In this document: positions 17,506-25,661 of the stretch, one piece after another
Layout of the letters: every line of letters begins with the position of its first letter
How positions within the stretch are numbered: position 1 is the first letter of the stretch
From: Thermoflexus sp.
Lineage (GTDB): Bacteria; Chloroflexota; Anaerolineae; Aggregatilineales; Aggregatilineaceae
DNA length: 64,000 nt
Assembly: GCA_020724465.1 (NCBI GenBank)
Contig: DYGX01000009.1
Span: forward strand, 1 to 64,000
Direction of reading: 5' to 3'
Position numbers and translations under genes: made by a program
The notes under the pieces: model-generated
The model's input: only the letters and a program-made list of their open reading frames with translations
What the model was told of the DNA's origin: nothing
The model's database searches: none

Positions 17506-17929
17506 TTGAGCAATTCCTTTTTGTCATTTGTCAGGAATACTACTTCTAGAGCTTTCGGGATAACCGCGGATTGCCTGATCAATTCGCGGTGCAGCGCGCT
17601 TCTGACGCTATAGAAACCGATGGCTCGCGGGCTTGATGCATCTGAGCGTCGATGCAGGCCGTTTTCGAGGCAAAGCGCTGACGGCAAGCAACTGACTTGT
17701 ACATTTCATAAGCAAAAAAGTATCAACCGGTTTCTGCCAGTTTGTGTCCAAATATATGCGATCTAAAAGTGTCATTTCTCACTGAATCCCTCTTCATCTT
17801 ATACATCTTCAAGGCTTTAACCACGGTGTGAGAGCAGCAGAACACATTAACCCAAACCCGCTCAAGCGAGGCGCTCGTCTGGGCCAGTTTGCCATTGTGG
17901 ACAAGAACGCCCACCGCGTGCCTTGCCGC
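17506..17929 (-). other. Leader/upstream region of the formate dehydrogenase operon, no gene
   Basis: 424 bases. The ribosome binding site AAGGAATT lies just upstream of ATG 17505. A 9-bp stem (CCGCGGATT at 17564-17572 with AATTCGCGG at 17581-17589, one G-U) with an 8-base loop sits about 60 bases before the start and could be a leader hairpin. The part at 17690-17810 is AT-rich compared with the flanks and is the likely promoter area, but I see no convincing -35/-10 pair on the minus strand. No known riboswitch was recognised. Confidence 0.4.
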
Positions 17930-18859
17930 TCAGGTGCCGCAGCTCCCGCCTCGAACCGGGGCGCCGGGGATCGGGCCAACGGACACCGCGATCTGGCGTG
18001 CCCCCTGAATACTGGAATACCGGTCACCCAGTATTTCTTGGGCGGGCAGGTCGGCCCACGACACGCCTTGCAGCGTCAGGTAGGCTGCCAGGGTGACATA
18101 CGTATCCGAAAACGCGTAGGCGTTGAAGACCAGCGCAGCTTGATACAACTCGTCCTCGCCCGCGCCTTGAGACGCGAGCAGTTCGAGCAGGCCCAGCACG
18201 GCCATCCCGTGGTTGCAGTCCGGAAAGGCCGTCGAATTGCCGCAACATGGGCGGAAGATATGCTCCGCCACGTGATAGACCATCTCATCCTGTTCAGGCG
18301 TCAGCGCCACCAGACGCGTGCTGCTATACAGTTCCGTTGCCGGCTTGCTGCCGAGCGTCCAGCCACCTGTGGACGCGTAATTGCCCAGCGGCCATTGGGC
18401 TTCGTTTTGCCGCATCGGCCCCGCGTCCAGGACCCGGCTCTGCTGTGCCAGCCCCAGCGCCCAAAGCACATTGGTCCAGAACTGAATGTTATCGGCGTTC
18501 AACGTGATCTCGCCAAGGTCGTCACCCAGAAGGATGGCTTGTTGCTCCTCTGTCAGGCCGCCGTAATGCGCCTCGAGCCGGCCGAGATCGATCGCGCCTG
18601 CGGCGATCAACCTCTGCCCCATATCGCCCCAGTGGACCGGGATGGTCCGCCCACTGAGCGGAGCGACCTGCTCGACCAACGTGTCGTAATCCAGATGGCT
18701 CGCACGCGGCTCCACCGTCGGCAGAACCGGTGGCGTTCGGGGCGGGTTCACCTGCTCTGGAAGCGGCTCGGGCCGTAATTCGTGGGCGAGGCCGTAGAAG
18801 CCCCCCAAGAACAGCACGACAACCAGCAGCACAAGGGCAACTATGGGTTTCAGACGCAT
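17930..18859 (-). CDS. Hypothetical membrane-anchored or secreted protein of the metal cluster
   Basis: 309 residues from ATG 18859 (MRLKPIVALVLLVVVLFLGG). An upstream extension of the frame covers other genes and is not credible. The N-terminus is one hydrophobic anchor or signal (about 5-25), and the rest is soluble. The only distinctive stretch is HIFRPCCGNSTAFPDCNHGMAVLG (given here in part: a CC pair, then C-N-H), suggesting metal binding or disulfides, followed by helical repeats rich in Leu and Ala. I do not recognise the family. It is last in a minus-strand group with HMA, YHS and DUF302-like genes, so a link to copper or heavy-metal handling is inferred from context only. Confidence 0.7.
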   Translation of the reverse strand: MRLKPIVALVLLVVVLFLGGFYGLAHELRPEPLPEQVNPPRTPPVLPTVEPRASHLDYDTLVEQVAPLSGRTIPVHWGDMGQRLIAAGAIDLGRLEAHYGGLTEEQQAILLGDDLGEITLNADNIQFWTNVLWALGLAQQSRVLDAGPMRQNEAQWPLGNYASTGGWTLGSKPATELYSSTRLVALTPEQDEMVYHVAEHIFRPCCGNSTAFPDCNHGMAVLGLLELLASQGAGEDELYQAALVFNAYAFSDTYVTLAAYLTLQGVSWADLPAQEILGDRYSSIQGARQIAVSVGPIPGAPVRGGSCGT

Positions 18860-18893
18860 TGAAGATCCTCTAAGCAGGTAACCAGGCAGCTTC

Positions 18894-19112
18894 TCACACC
18901 AGCGGCGGCCCGGGCGGGTACCCGTTGGCGTCGAGCTGCCGCTCAATCTCGCGCCAGCTTGTGGGCGCGCGCCACCGGACCGTAATGCGCCGGGCCGGCA
19001 CAGCGATCTGAACCGATAGCACGCCGGACAGCATAAACAGACTCTGGCGAACCAGAGCCGCGCACGTATGGCAGCACAGGTTCGGAACGCCAAATGTTCG
19101 CTGCTCAACCAT
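18894..19112 (-). CDS. Small heavy-metal-associated (HMA) domain protein
   Basis: 72 residues from ATG 19112. The sequence VPNLCCHTCAALVRQSL has the C-x-x-C metal-binding loop (Cys14, Cys17) after the first strand, followed by a beta strand (VLSVQIAVPARRITVRW) and a second helix, as in CopZ-like chaperones and the MerP fold, of usual size. It would bind a soft metal such as Cu(I) and pass it on. It lies upstream of the 17930-18859 gene and downstream of the YHS gene on the same strand, and faces copA in the same island. The first glycine of the usual GMxCxxC loop is replaced (PNLCCHTC). Confidence 0.75.
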   Translation of the reverse strand: MVEQRTFGVPNLCCHTCAALVRQSLFMLSGVLSVQIAVPARRITVRWRAPTSWREIERQLDANGYPPGPPLV

Positions 19113-19227
19113 GCCACGCCTCTCAGAACACCTGGAGATCCACAAGCGCGCAGAGGCGCGCCTGCCGGGATCATCCCGGTCATCGGGACCGGTGGCCCCT
19201 CGCGCGCAAGGGGCCACCGGATGCGAG

Positions 19228-19419
19228 CTAGTGAGGGTGACCGCTGTGCTCCGAGTGGTCTGTCTGTTCGCCCTGGCCGCCCACGTACTGCTCCGGGTTC
19301 TGGTCAAACGCCCGCTTGCAACCAGGGGAACAGAAATAGTAGGTCACGCCGCGATATTCGGATTTGCCAGCGGCTGTCTCTTCGTTCACTTCCATACCAC
19401 ATACCGGATCAATAGCCAT
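19228..19419 (-). CDS. YHS-domain protein
   Basis: 63 residues from ATG 19419, chosen because AAGGAG precedes it at the right distance; a non-ATG start ten codons upstream is possible. It reads IDPVCGMEV...YRGVTYYFCSPGCKRAFDQNPEQY, the complete YHS domain with Cys7, and the later C-x3-C of CSPGC. The C-terminus is His-rich (TDHSEHSGHPH) and may bind metal. YHS domains commonly occur in copper P-type ATPases and as small proteins near them. Here it lies among HMA and DUF302-like genes, and copA is encoded divergently 1.9 kb away. Confidence 0.88.
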   Translation of the reverse strand: MAIDPVCGMEVNEETAAGKSEYRGVTYYFCSPGCKRAFDQNPEQYVGGQGEQTDHSEHSGHPH

Positions 19420-19445
19420 TTCAGGTACTCCTTCCACTTGAACAC

Positions 19446-19832
19446 TCAACGAGCCGTCTGCGCTTGCTGCGAGTTATTGAGAAGCAACGCCGCCAGGGCT
19501 TGCGTGATTTGGGCCGTCAGCTCGGCTATCGCGCCCGCGCCGGAATAGTCGGCGAGCGCAATCCAGCAGCGGTCATCGTGACCGTGTACGATCACGCTGA
19601 CCGGCATACTGGCGTGGCCGTATACGAGCAGGACGTTGTACTGGCAATCGCAACGCGCCGTCCCGTGATGGGGGCATGTGCACGCCGGCACAGCGGCCAG
19701 CGCCGAACGCAGATCGAAGGACTGCTCCACGCGCAGCCCCGCCGCTCTGAGCGCCCCCTGAAGAACGGGGATGACCTCGTGACAAGCCCGGTTGACGGCC
19801 AGCTCATACCCCACGTTGGCGGCTCCTCTCAC
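19446..19832 (-). CDS. DUF302-like small protein
   Basis: 128 residues. The pattern of an N-terminal helix plus RVEQSFDLRSAL, then CTCPHHGTARCDCQYNVLLVYG and a C-terminal VIVHGHDDRCWIAL resembles DUF302 domain proteins, with extra Cys-His residues (C-x-C-x2-HH and C-D-C) that could bind metal. No signal peptide. The start may be downstream, since residues 1-6 add little. It precedes the YHS gene on the same strand. Function unknown; its position in the copper cluster and its Cys/His content suggest a metal-related role. Confidence 0.6.
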   Translation of the reverse strand: MRGAANVGYELAVNRACHEVIPVLQGALRAAGLRVEQSFDLRSALAAVPACTCPHHGTARCDCQYNVLLVYGHASMPVSVIVHGHDDRCWIALADYSGAGAIAELTAQITQALAALLLNNSQQAQTAR

Positions 19833-20038
19833 TCCGACGTGTCCCTCAGTATAGATACCGGTACCCGTTGCCTGAAAGCGCCGGCTGTCGCATTTCAGAC
19901 CGGGCCAGTTGGCGGGGAGACGCTCCGACGGCGATGTGCCGCGAACCAGCCGGTCTTGTTCTGCCGCAGACGACCGGCACCGCTCACGACCCGACTGCGG
20001 CGAGACGGGCCGGCTCAGCCGCGCTGCTGCGACGCGGG

Positions 20039-20533
20039 TTAGCTGGCGGGCTTGAGCGCCCAGACAAAGACGCGCTCCGGCACATCGATGTTGCGCAGTG
20101 TCAGCGTCAGCTCTGTGACGCCGTCCATCACCACGGCACCGTCAACTTCAGCCGGAAAACTGAGCGTCCCCGAGACATGGTGTCCCCCTGAGGGCGCATC
20201 CCACCTGACAGGCGAAATGGTCAGGCCGGTATCGGTAGACAGCGTGGCCTGCTCGGCCAGGTTCATATCCAGTTCAACGGAATGCGTGTTCATAGCCACT
20301 CTGAAGTCAAGCGTCTGCCCCAGCCCGCCGAGGTTCAGTGGCAGCACCTCGACGGACACCGCCCCCTGCTTATCGGTCAGCGGCATTTTCGGGAAACCCT
20401 CGCCAGCGCGGGCCTCGACCACCGCCGACGTGTCTTTCGATTCGGCGAGCGCAGTCGCCAGCAGCAGGACAGCTCCGGCCAGAACGATCAGCGCCACAAC
20501 AGGCACGACAACCCGCAGACTTTTGCCGCTCAT
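20039..20533 (-). CDS. Hypothetical membrane-anchored protein with one N-terminal segment
   Basis: 164 residues. One hydrophobic segment (about 7-30, LRVVVPVVALIVLAGAVLLLAT) anchors a beta-rich extracytoplasmic domain of about 125 residues (VEVLPLNLGGLGQTLDFRVAMNTHSVELDMNL). The family is not recognised with confidence. The pattern of this domain with the GGHHVSGTLSFPA loop looks like small secreted metal-stress proteins seen near copper genes, but that is impressionistic. The start codon overlaps the stop of the next gene upstream (20530-20533, ATGA), so the pair is translationally coupled. Confidence 0.6.
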   Translation of the reverse strand: MSGKSLRVVVPVVALIVLAGAVLLLATALAESKDTSAVVEARAGEGFPKMPLTDKQGAVSVEVLPLNLGGLGQTLDFRVAMNTHSVELDMNLAEQATLSTDTGLTISPVRWDAPSGGHHVSGTLSFPAEVDGAVVMDGVTELTLTLRNIDVPERVFVWALKPAS

Positions 20534-21021
20534 ACTCCCCTCGCAGAGAACTCCATCGCACGCAGCGCCCTGCGCCGCTCTCGAACCAGAATCACCATCA
20601 TGAAACCGATCCCAAACAGCGTCATGCTCAACCCGATTACCATGAAAGCAAGGCGGTATTCAGCCAGAAACGCGGTTGCCGCCGTCAAACCGAGGACGGG
20701 CAGCACATCCGTGACGTGATGGGCGCAGCAAGCCACCATCGCGATAGTCGAGGTTGTTCCGCTTGCCCCGGCCAGTGTCCCGGACGGGCCGGTGTATACG
20801 ACCGGCACAAACAGCCGTTTCTTCAAGATCACATACAGCGCCATCTGGACGCCGAATCCCACAACGATCGGGACGACGATCAGGCGGTCTTCCCAGAACA
20901 GGTCGACGGCGTGCCGCGGGCTTTCGGCGATGGAGACGATGCCCACATAGAGCGCCACCAGGAACCCGGCCCCCAGCAGGCCGGCTCCGATGGGCCACCC
21001 AATGCGCTGTCGGGCAGTCAT
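20530..21021 (-). CDS. Four-helix membrane protein of unknown function
   Basis: 163 residues from ATG 21021 (MTARQRIGWPIG). Four hydrophobic segments are visible (about 8-28, 47-63, 90-112 and 125-145 in this numbering). Between the second and third lies a TLAGASGTTSTIAMVACCAHHVTDVLPVLG stretch (Cys-Cys-Ala-His-His) that could be a metal site. It overlaps the following gene by four bases. It could be a heavy-metal transport or assembly protein by analogy with MerC/MerT-like small membrane proteins, but I cannot assign it. It is the first gene of the minus-strand group and is divergent from copA. Confidence 0.6.
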   Translation of the reverse strand: MTARQRIGWPIGAGLLGAGFLVALYVGIVSIAESPRHAVDLFWEDRLIVVPIVVGFGVQMALYVILKKRLFVPVVYTGPSGTLAGASGTTSTIAMVACCAHHVTDVLPVLGLTAATAFLAEYRLAFMVIGLSMTLFGIGFMMVILVRERRRALRAMEFSARGV

Positions 21022-21107
21022 GCGCGCGGTCCTTTCCTCTCCAGACGTTTCGTGCACAGCTTATCAGGTTCTGCTGCGCCGCAAGAGCGTCATATGGCGC
21101 TTCTTGA

Positions 21108-21121
21108 TTGCGCCGAATGGC
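21108..21121. promoter_or_regulatory. Copper-island operator variant upstream of copA (site 1)
   Basis: TTGCGCCGAATGGC, read on the minus strand as GCCATTCGGCGCAA, matches 12 of 14 bases of the GCCATTTGGCGCAT palindrome at 25589-25602 in front of the PCYCGC gene. It lies in the divergent gap between copA and the 20530-21021 gene. Regulator unknown. Confidence 0.45.
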
Positions 21122-21160
21122 TTACTCCAGGCCACCGCTGCGCCAGATCGCGCAGACAGA

Positions 21161-21176
21161 GGCACGCCATTTTGCC
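21161..21176. promoter_or_regulatory. Copper-island operator variant upstream of copA (site 2)
   Basis: GGCACGCCATTTTGCC shares ACGCCATTT and the following GC with the palindrome ACGCCATTTGGCG found between the DUF305 and PCYCGC genes, and it forms its own short inverted repeat (GGCA...TGCC). It is 106 bases before the copA start. Proposed as a weaker copy of the same operator. Confidence 0.4.
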
Positions 21177-21281
21177 TATCCGCTCTGCGCACGATCACCC
21201 TTCCGCCATCGCAGCAGGGCGCGCTACGCTGGATGCATCTGATTGCCGTCCAGACAGCAGACAGAAGTGAGGAACCACATT

Positions 21282-23720
21282 ATGAGTGAGAAGGCTATCA
21301 CGCTGCCGGTGACCGGGATGACGTGCGCCAACTGCGCGGCGACCATCGAACGCAGCCTGCGCAAGCTTGACGGCGTAAAAGAAGCAACCGTGAACCTTGC
21401 CAGCGAGCGGGTCAGCGTGATCTATGACGCCGGACTGCTGGCGGAGAACGACATCATCGGGCGCATCCGCCATGCCGGCTACAACGTGCCGCAGCAAACT
21501 ATGGAGATGGCGATCACCGGGATGACGTGCGCCAACTGCGCGGCGACGGTCACGCGCGCGCTGCGCAAAGTGGACGGCGTGCTGGATGCGAGTGTCAACT
21601 TCGCCAGCGAGCGCGCCACCGTGACGGTCGTGCCGGGCACCTCGCGTGAGGCGCTCTCAGCCGCCGTCGAGAAGGCCGGGTATGGCGTGGTGACGGCAGA
21701 AACAGAGGACGAGCTGATCGACGCGGAGCAGGCCGCACGCGAAGCGGATATCCGGCATCAGGTGCGGCGGCTGGGGATCGGCGCGCTGTTCACGATCCCG
21801 CTGTTTCTGCTAACCATGACGCGCGATTTTGGCTTGCTCGGCATGTGGGCGCACGAGCTGTGGTTCAACGGGTTGCTAATGGCGCTGGCGACACCGGTGC
21901 AGTTCTACGTCGGTTGGGATTATTACACCGGCAGCTATAAGGCGCTGCGCAACGGCACAGCCAATATGGACGTGCTGGTAGCGCTTGGCACCAGCGTCGC
22001 GTACTTCTACAGCGTCGCCGTCATGCTCGGGGTGCTACCCGGTCATGTCTACTTTGAAACCGCTGCCGTCATCATTGTCCTGATCGTGCTGGGCAAGCTG
22101 CTCGAAGCGCGCGCCAAAGGCCGCGCCAGCGAAGCCATCAAGCGGTTGATGGGCTTGCAGGCCAAGTCCGCCCGCGTGGAACGGGATGGCGTCGAGCTAG
22201 ACATCCCGGTGGAGCAGGTGCGCGTCGGCGACATCGTCATCGTCCGCCCGGGCGAGAAAGTTCCGGTCGATGGCGTGATCCTTGAAGGGCACAGCGCCTT
22301 TGACGAGAGCATGATCACGGGCGAGAGTCTGCCCGTTGACAAGCAGCCCGGCGATATGGTGATCGGCGCGACCCTGAACAAGCAGGGGCTGGTGAAGTTC
22401 AAGGCCACACAGGTCGGGCGCGAAACGGCGCTGGCCCAGATCATCCGGCTGGTGGAGCAGGCTCAGGGCAGCAAAGCCCCGATCCAGAAGCTGGTGGACC
22501 GGGTTTCGTCCGTGTTTGTGCCCGCGGTGATCGTCGTGGCGATCGGCGCGTTTGCCGTGTGGATGCTCGCAACAGGGGACTCGACCGCCGCTACGGTGCG
22601 GCTGATTACAATTCTGGTCATTGCCTGCCCATGCGCGATGGGCCTCGCCACACCGACCGCGATCATGGTTGGAATGGGCAAAGGCGCCGAGAACGGCATC
22701 CTGTTCAAGAACAGCGAAGCGCTTGAGCGCGCGCACAAGCTCACCGCGATCGTGCTTGACAAGACCGGCACGCTGACACGCGGCGAACCGAGCGTCACGG
22801 ATCTGGCGGTGAGCGAGAGCGCGGCCTCGGACGCGGCGCGGCTGCTCGCGCTGGCGGCCAGCGCCGAGCGCGGCAGCGAACACCCGCTCGGCGCGGCGAT
22901 CGTTCGCGCGGCACAAGAGCGAGGAATCGCCCTCAGCGCCCCGCACGATTTCGAAGCTATCACCGGCCAGGGCATCCGCGCCACCGTGGACGGGCGAACC
23001 GTGCTCGTGGGAAACCTCGCGCTGATGGTCAGCAACGGCGTGCATCTGAACGGGTTGGAGCCAGAAGCAGAGCGGCTGCAGCGCGAGGCTAAAACCGCGA
23101 TGTGGCTGGCGGTGGATGGGCAGGCCAGCGCAATTATCGCCGTCGCCGACACGATCAAGGACGGCTCGATTGAGGCCGTGCGCCGCCTGCACGAACTCGG
23201 CCTGACGGTTGTGATGATGACCGGTGACAACCGGGCCACCGCGCACGCGATCGCCGCCAAGGTCGGCATCGATCGCGTCTTCGCCGAAGTCAAGCCCGGC
23301 GACAAGGCGGCTTATGTCCGGCAGTTGCAGGACGAAGGGTACCTCGTCGGCATGGTCGGCGACGGGATCAACGATGCGCCGGCGCTGGCCCAGGCAGATG
23401 TTGGTTTCGCGATTGGCACGGGCACCGATGTGGCGATGGAAGCGTCCGATGTGACGTTGATCAGCGGCGATCTGCGGGGCATTCCCCGCGCCATTGCACT
23501 CAGCAAGAGTACAATGCGCACAATTAAGGAGAATCTGTTCTGGGCATTCGGCTATAACACGGTGCTGATCCCCGTGGCAGCGGGCGCCCTCGCCCCGTTT
23601 AACTGGGCGCCGTCGTTCCTGCAGCAGCTCAGCCCGATCCTGGCGGCGGGGGCGATGGCCTTCAGTTCCGTCAGCGTGGTCACGAACAGTCTGCGGCTGC
23701 GACGAGTGAAGCTCCGCTGA
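21282..23720 (+). CDS. copA: Cu(I)-exporting P1B-type ATPase CopA
   Basis: 812 residues from ATG 21282 (GAGG upstream). Two N-terminal HMA domains have identical loops GMTCANCAA (Cys15/Cys18 and Cys83/Cys86). Membrane segments follow, then CPC in the sixth segment (Cys449-Pro-Cys451), the phosphorylation motif DKTGT (Asp493), the SEHPLG nucleotide-binding motif and GDGINDAP (Asp694). The last two membrane segments carry YN (GYNTVLIP) and M-x-x-SS (MAFSSVSV), the P1B-1 signature for Cu(I)/Ag(I). It exports cytoplasmic Cu(I). It faces a group of small metal-binding genes, and two operator-like repeats sit upstream. Confidence 0.97.
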   Translation: MSEKAITLPVTGMTCANCAATIERSLRKLDGVKEATVNLASERVSVIYDAGLLAENDIIGRIRHAGYNVPQQTMEMAITGMTCANCAATVTRALRKVDGVLDASVNFASERATVTVVPGTSREALSAAVEKAGYGVVTAETEDELIDAEQAAREADIRHQVRRLGIGALFTIPLFLLTMTRDFGLLGMWAHELWFNGLLMALATPVQFYVGWDYYTGSYKALRNGTANMDVLVALGTSVAYFYSVAVMLGVLPGHVYFETAAVIIVLIVLGKLLEARAKGRASEAIKRLMGLQAKSARVERDGVELDIPVEQVRVGDIVIVRPGEKVPVDGVILEGHSAFDESMITGESLPVDKQPGDMVIGATLNKQGLVKFKATQVGRETALAQIIRLVEQAQGSKAPIQKLVDRVSSVFVPAVIVVAIGAFAVWMLATGDSTAATVRLITILVIACPCAMGLATPTAIMVGMGKGAENGILFKNSEALERAHKLTAIVLDKTGTLTRGEPSVTDLAVSESAASDAARLLALAASAERGSEHPLGAAIVRAAQERGIALSAPHDFEAITGQGIRATVDGRTVLVGNLALMVSNGVHLNGLEPEAERLQREAKTAMWLAVDGQASAIIAVADTIKDGSIEAVRRLHELGLTVVMMTGDNRATAHAIAAKVGIDRVFAEVKPGDKAAYVRQLQDEGYLVGMVGDGINDAPALAQADVGFAIGTGTDVAMEASDVTLISGDLRGIPRAIALSKSTMRTIKENLFWAFGYNTVLIPVAAGALAPFNWAPSFLQQLSPILAAGAMAFSSVSVVTNSLRLRRVKLR
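21312..21343 (+). repeat. 32-bp direct repeat in copA, copy 1 (HMA domain 1 loop)
   Basis: A 32-base identical stretch beginning ACCGGGATGACG and ending GCGCGGCGAC occurs here and again at 21516-21547, exactly 204 bases (68 codons) downstream and in the same frame. It encodes the [10 protein letters not shown] metal-binding loop of the first HMA domain. DNA-level identity beyond protein need suggests a recent duplication or gene conversion between the domains. Confidence 0.85.
21516..21547 (+). repeat. 32-bp direct repeat in copA, copy 2 (HMA domain 2 loop)
   Basis: Second identical copy of the 32-base stretch at 21312-21343, encoding the [10 protein letters not shown] loop of the second HMA domain. 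Outside it the two domains diverge. Confidence 0.85.
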
Positions 23721-23791
23721 GTCGTCGAGAGTCAAAGTAGAGGGCCGGGCAGGTGAAGACTATCTGCCCGGCACACACTAAGGAAGCAGCC

Positions 23792-24595
23792 ATGCCAACT
23801 ACCGGCCCATCCTCTTCACGCTCGTTGACCATTGTGCAAAGTGTAATGCGACATTGGCTGACGATTTTTCTCGTCGGTTACGGCATTTTCAACGCCTTGC
23901 CGTTTGCCGCGCCGGTGTTCATGCGGCTTGGATGGTCCGGCCCTGCCGATGCGATCTACACCGGCTATTCGCTGCTCTGCCACCAGATGGCGCAGCGTTC
24001 GTTCTTTCTATTTGGCGACCGCCTGATGTACGCGCCCGACGAGCTGCCGCTGGCGCTCACAGGCAGCACCGGAACCGACACGCTGCTGCTGAGGAACTTC
24101 CGTGGCAGCCAGGCGCTCGGCTGGAAGGTGGCGTGGTCAGATCGGATGGTGTCTCTTTATGGCGGGGTGTGGCTGGCAGGTCTTGTCTATTGGGCCGTGG
24201 CGCGCGTTCGAGCCGTGAAGCCACTCCCCATCAGCGTGTTCGTACTGCTTCTATTGCCACTGGCCATCGACGGCGGCACGCACATGCTCAGCGACAGCCT
24301 GGGTGGGTTAACCGCCGGTTTTCGCTATCACAATGACTGGCTGGCTGCTCTGACCGGCAACAAACTGCCCGTTACGTTTTACAGCGGCGACGCCCTCGGC
24401 TCGTTCAACTCGATGATGCGCCTGCTCACCGGTGTGCTGGCAGCAGCGGGGGTCGTGTGGCTTGCGTTTCCCATCATCGATCAGTCGGCTCGAAAGACGG
24501 TCGAGCGGATCGATCGGGTGGCGGAACTGCGCCGCTCAGCGTTTCTGCAACCCGGACGCGCAAACCCTGGCAGCCGCGATCAGGGGCGGGTTTAG
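23792..24595 (+). CDS. DUF2085-domain membrane protein
   Basis: 267 residues from ATG 23792 (AAGGAAG ten bases upstream). Several hydrophobic segments are visible (WLTIFLVGYGIFNALPFAAPVF; VWLAGLVYWAVARV; ISVFVLLLLPLAIDGGTHML; LLTGVLAAAGVVWLAFPII). The first loop contains TGYSLLCHQMAQRSFFLFG, the Cys-His-Gln motif of DUF2085, and DGGTHMLSDSLGG follows. The family is common in Chloroflexota and cyanobacteria and has no known function; the conserved Cys and His could bind a metal. It is 71 bases downstream of copA on the same strand, so the pair may be co-transcribed. Confidence 0.8.
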   Translation: MPTTGPSSSRSLTIVQSVMRHWLTIFLVGYGIFNALPFAAPVFMRLGWSGPADAIYTGYSLLCHQMAQRSFFLFGDRLMYAPDELPLALTGSTGTDTLLLRNFRGSQALGWKVAWSDRMVSLYGGVWLAGLVYWAVARVRAVKPLPISVFVLLLLPLAIDGGTHMLSDSLGGLTAGFRYHNDWLAALTGNKLPVTFYSGDALGSFNSMMRLLTGVLAAAGVVWLAFPIIDQSARKTVERIDRVAELRRSAFLQPGRANPGSRDQGRV

Positions 24596-24599
24596 TTTT

Positions 24600-24742
24600 C
24601 AGCGTTTCCGCCGGAGACGCTGCCCTGGCCCCACGCGCCGCGCAGGTCTGAGGGCCAGCCTTCGCGGGTTCGGTGCCGGCGGGCGTAATGCGCCGTGACG
24701 AAACGAGTCTGGACCGGAGCACGACATCCCCGGCCCAGACTC
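24600..24742. other. Two inverted repeats between convergent genes
   Basis: CAGCGTTTCC/GGAGACGCTG (24600-24609 with 24613-24622, one G-U) forms a 10-bp hairpin right after the DUF2085 stop. A second inverted repeat GAGTCTGG...CCAGACTC (24705-24712 with 24735-24742) lies nearer the DUF305 gene end. Both could stop transcription from the two convergent genes, but neither has a T-run, so they are only terminator-like. Confidence 0.4.
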
Positions 24743-24777
24743 CTCGTATCCGGTACAGCCTGTGCGACGGTGAGTGG

Positions 24778-25407
24778 TTAGCCGGCAACCTCGTACTCCG
24801 CCAGCAACGATTCCATCAACTCGATTTCCGCGGTCTGATCGTCGATAATCTGCTGAGCCAGCGCGAGCAGCTCCTCATGCACTGCGTAGCGCAAAATGCG
24901 CTCGGACATATGCACCGCGTCGTCGTGGTGGTCGATCATCGCTTCCAGCCAGGCGGCCTCGTACTCAACCCCTTCGACGCGGTCAAGCCCGGCCATCATG
25001 CCCATCATCAGCGGCATATCGGTCATCGGGTTCGTGGTGTGATCGCCGTGCCCCATCTGCATTCCTGCGTCCGGAGCCAGGCCCATCAGCTCCATGAGCT
25101 GCGACATCGGCATCGGCGCATACTCAATCCCATACCACTCGCGCAGCCAGCCGCGTAGTGTCTCAATTTCCGGCGTCTGCGCGTCGATCACGCCCTGGCA
25201 GACCGATCGGAACGACTCCGTTTCAACCTTCGCCAGACAGTCTTCGGCCATATCCAGCGCCATCTGGTGATGGTCAATCATGCCTTCCATGTAGCGCACT
25301 TCCGCCCGCCCCGCGCGCCCGGCAGCCGGGCCGTCGGCAGCTACCGGCACCACAAACGCCACAACGGAAACCAGCACAACGAGCGTCACACTCATTCGCT
25401 TTAGCAT
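24778..25407 (-). CDS. DUF305-family secreted protein
   Basis: 209 residues from ATG 25407 (AGGAG upstream); a longer frame exists but covers the regulatory region. An N-terminal signal (about 3-24, RMSVTLVVLVSVVAFVVPVAA) leads to two DUF305 repeats with the His pairs YMEGMIDHHQMALDMAE and WLEAMIDHHDDAVHMSE. The linker is Met- and His-rich (MPMSQLMELMG; MQMGHGDHT; PLMMGMMAG), as in copper-binding proteins. Members such as CopM bind copper outside the membrane. It is divergent from the PCYCGC operon and shares its regulatory palindromes. Confidence 0.9.
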   Translation of the reverse strand: MLKRMSVTLVVLVSVVAFVVPVAADGPAAGRAGRAEVRYMEGMIDHHQMALDMAEDCLAKVETESFRSVCQGVIDAQTPEIETLRGWLREWYGIEYAPMPMSQLMELMGLAPDAGMQMGHGDHTTNPMTDMPLMMGMMAGLDRVEGVEYEAAWLEAMIDHHDDAVHMSERILRYAVHEELLALAQQIIDDQTAEIELMESLLAEYEVAG

Positions 25408-25477
25408 TTGCACACAACTCCTATTCTTCCAGCTCACCGAACAACGCGGTGATAATAATAGAATTGAGAGATCGCGG

Positions 25478-25495
25478 CATGCGCCATTTGGCGTG
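25478..25495. promoter_or_regulatory. Palindromic operator A between the DUF305 and PCYCGC genes
   Basis: CATGCGCCATTTGGCGTG has the core CGCCATTTGGCG (near-palindrome CGCCA/TGGCG). On the minus strand a -10-like TATTAT is at 25455-25460, so this site would overlap the -35 region of the DUF305 gene. The same core recurs 105 bases away. No known regulator motif was matched. Confidence 0.6.
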
Positions 25496-25582
25496 TTCTT
25501 GCCGCGCCTCGCCCAACCGCTGGCGCCATTCCCCGTCCTCCAACCGGCGCTGTGAAAAGAAGTGATAGATCGCGCACGCCTG

Positions 25583-25602
25583 CATACGCCATTTGGCGCA
25601 TG
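25583..25602. promoter_or_regulatory. Palindromic operator B upstream of the PCYCGC operon
   Basis: CATACGCCATTTGGCGCATG, the best copy of the island palindrome. A -10-like TATAGT lies at 25623-25628, so the site sits over the -35 region of the plus-strand operon starting at 25662. Two copies, one per divergent promoter, point to coordinate control. Confidence 0.6.
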
Positions 25603-25661
25603 TCGCGCCATCGGCTTTCCCGTATAGTTTCGGTAACCAGGCCCTTTTGTGGAGGGAACTC

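Noticed and set aside
17506-17700. Molybdenum-cofactor or other riboswitch upstream of fdhA
   Set aside because: One hairpin is present but no known consensus could be matched by eye.
22197-23735. Minus-strand open frame of 512 codons opposite copA
   Set aside because: Shadow of copA; composition is rich in His, Arg and Gln without any motif.
25408-25611. N-terminal extension of the DUF305 gene
   Set aside because: It would translate through the operator palindromes and lacks a signal sequence; ATG 25407 has a good ribosome binding site and starts with the signal peptide.
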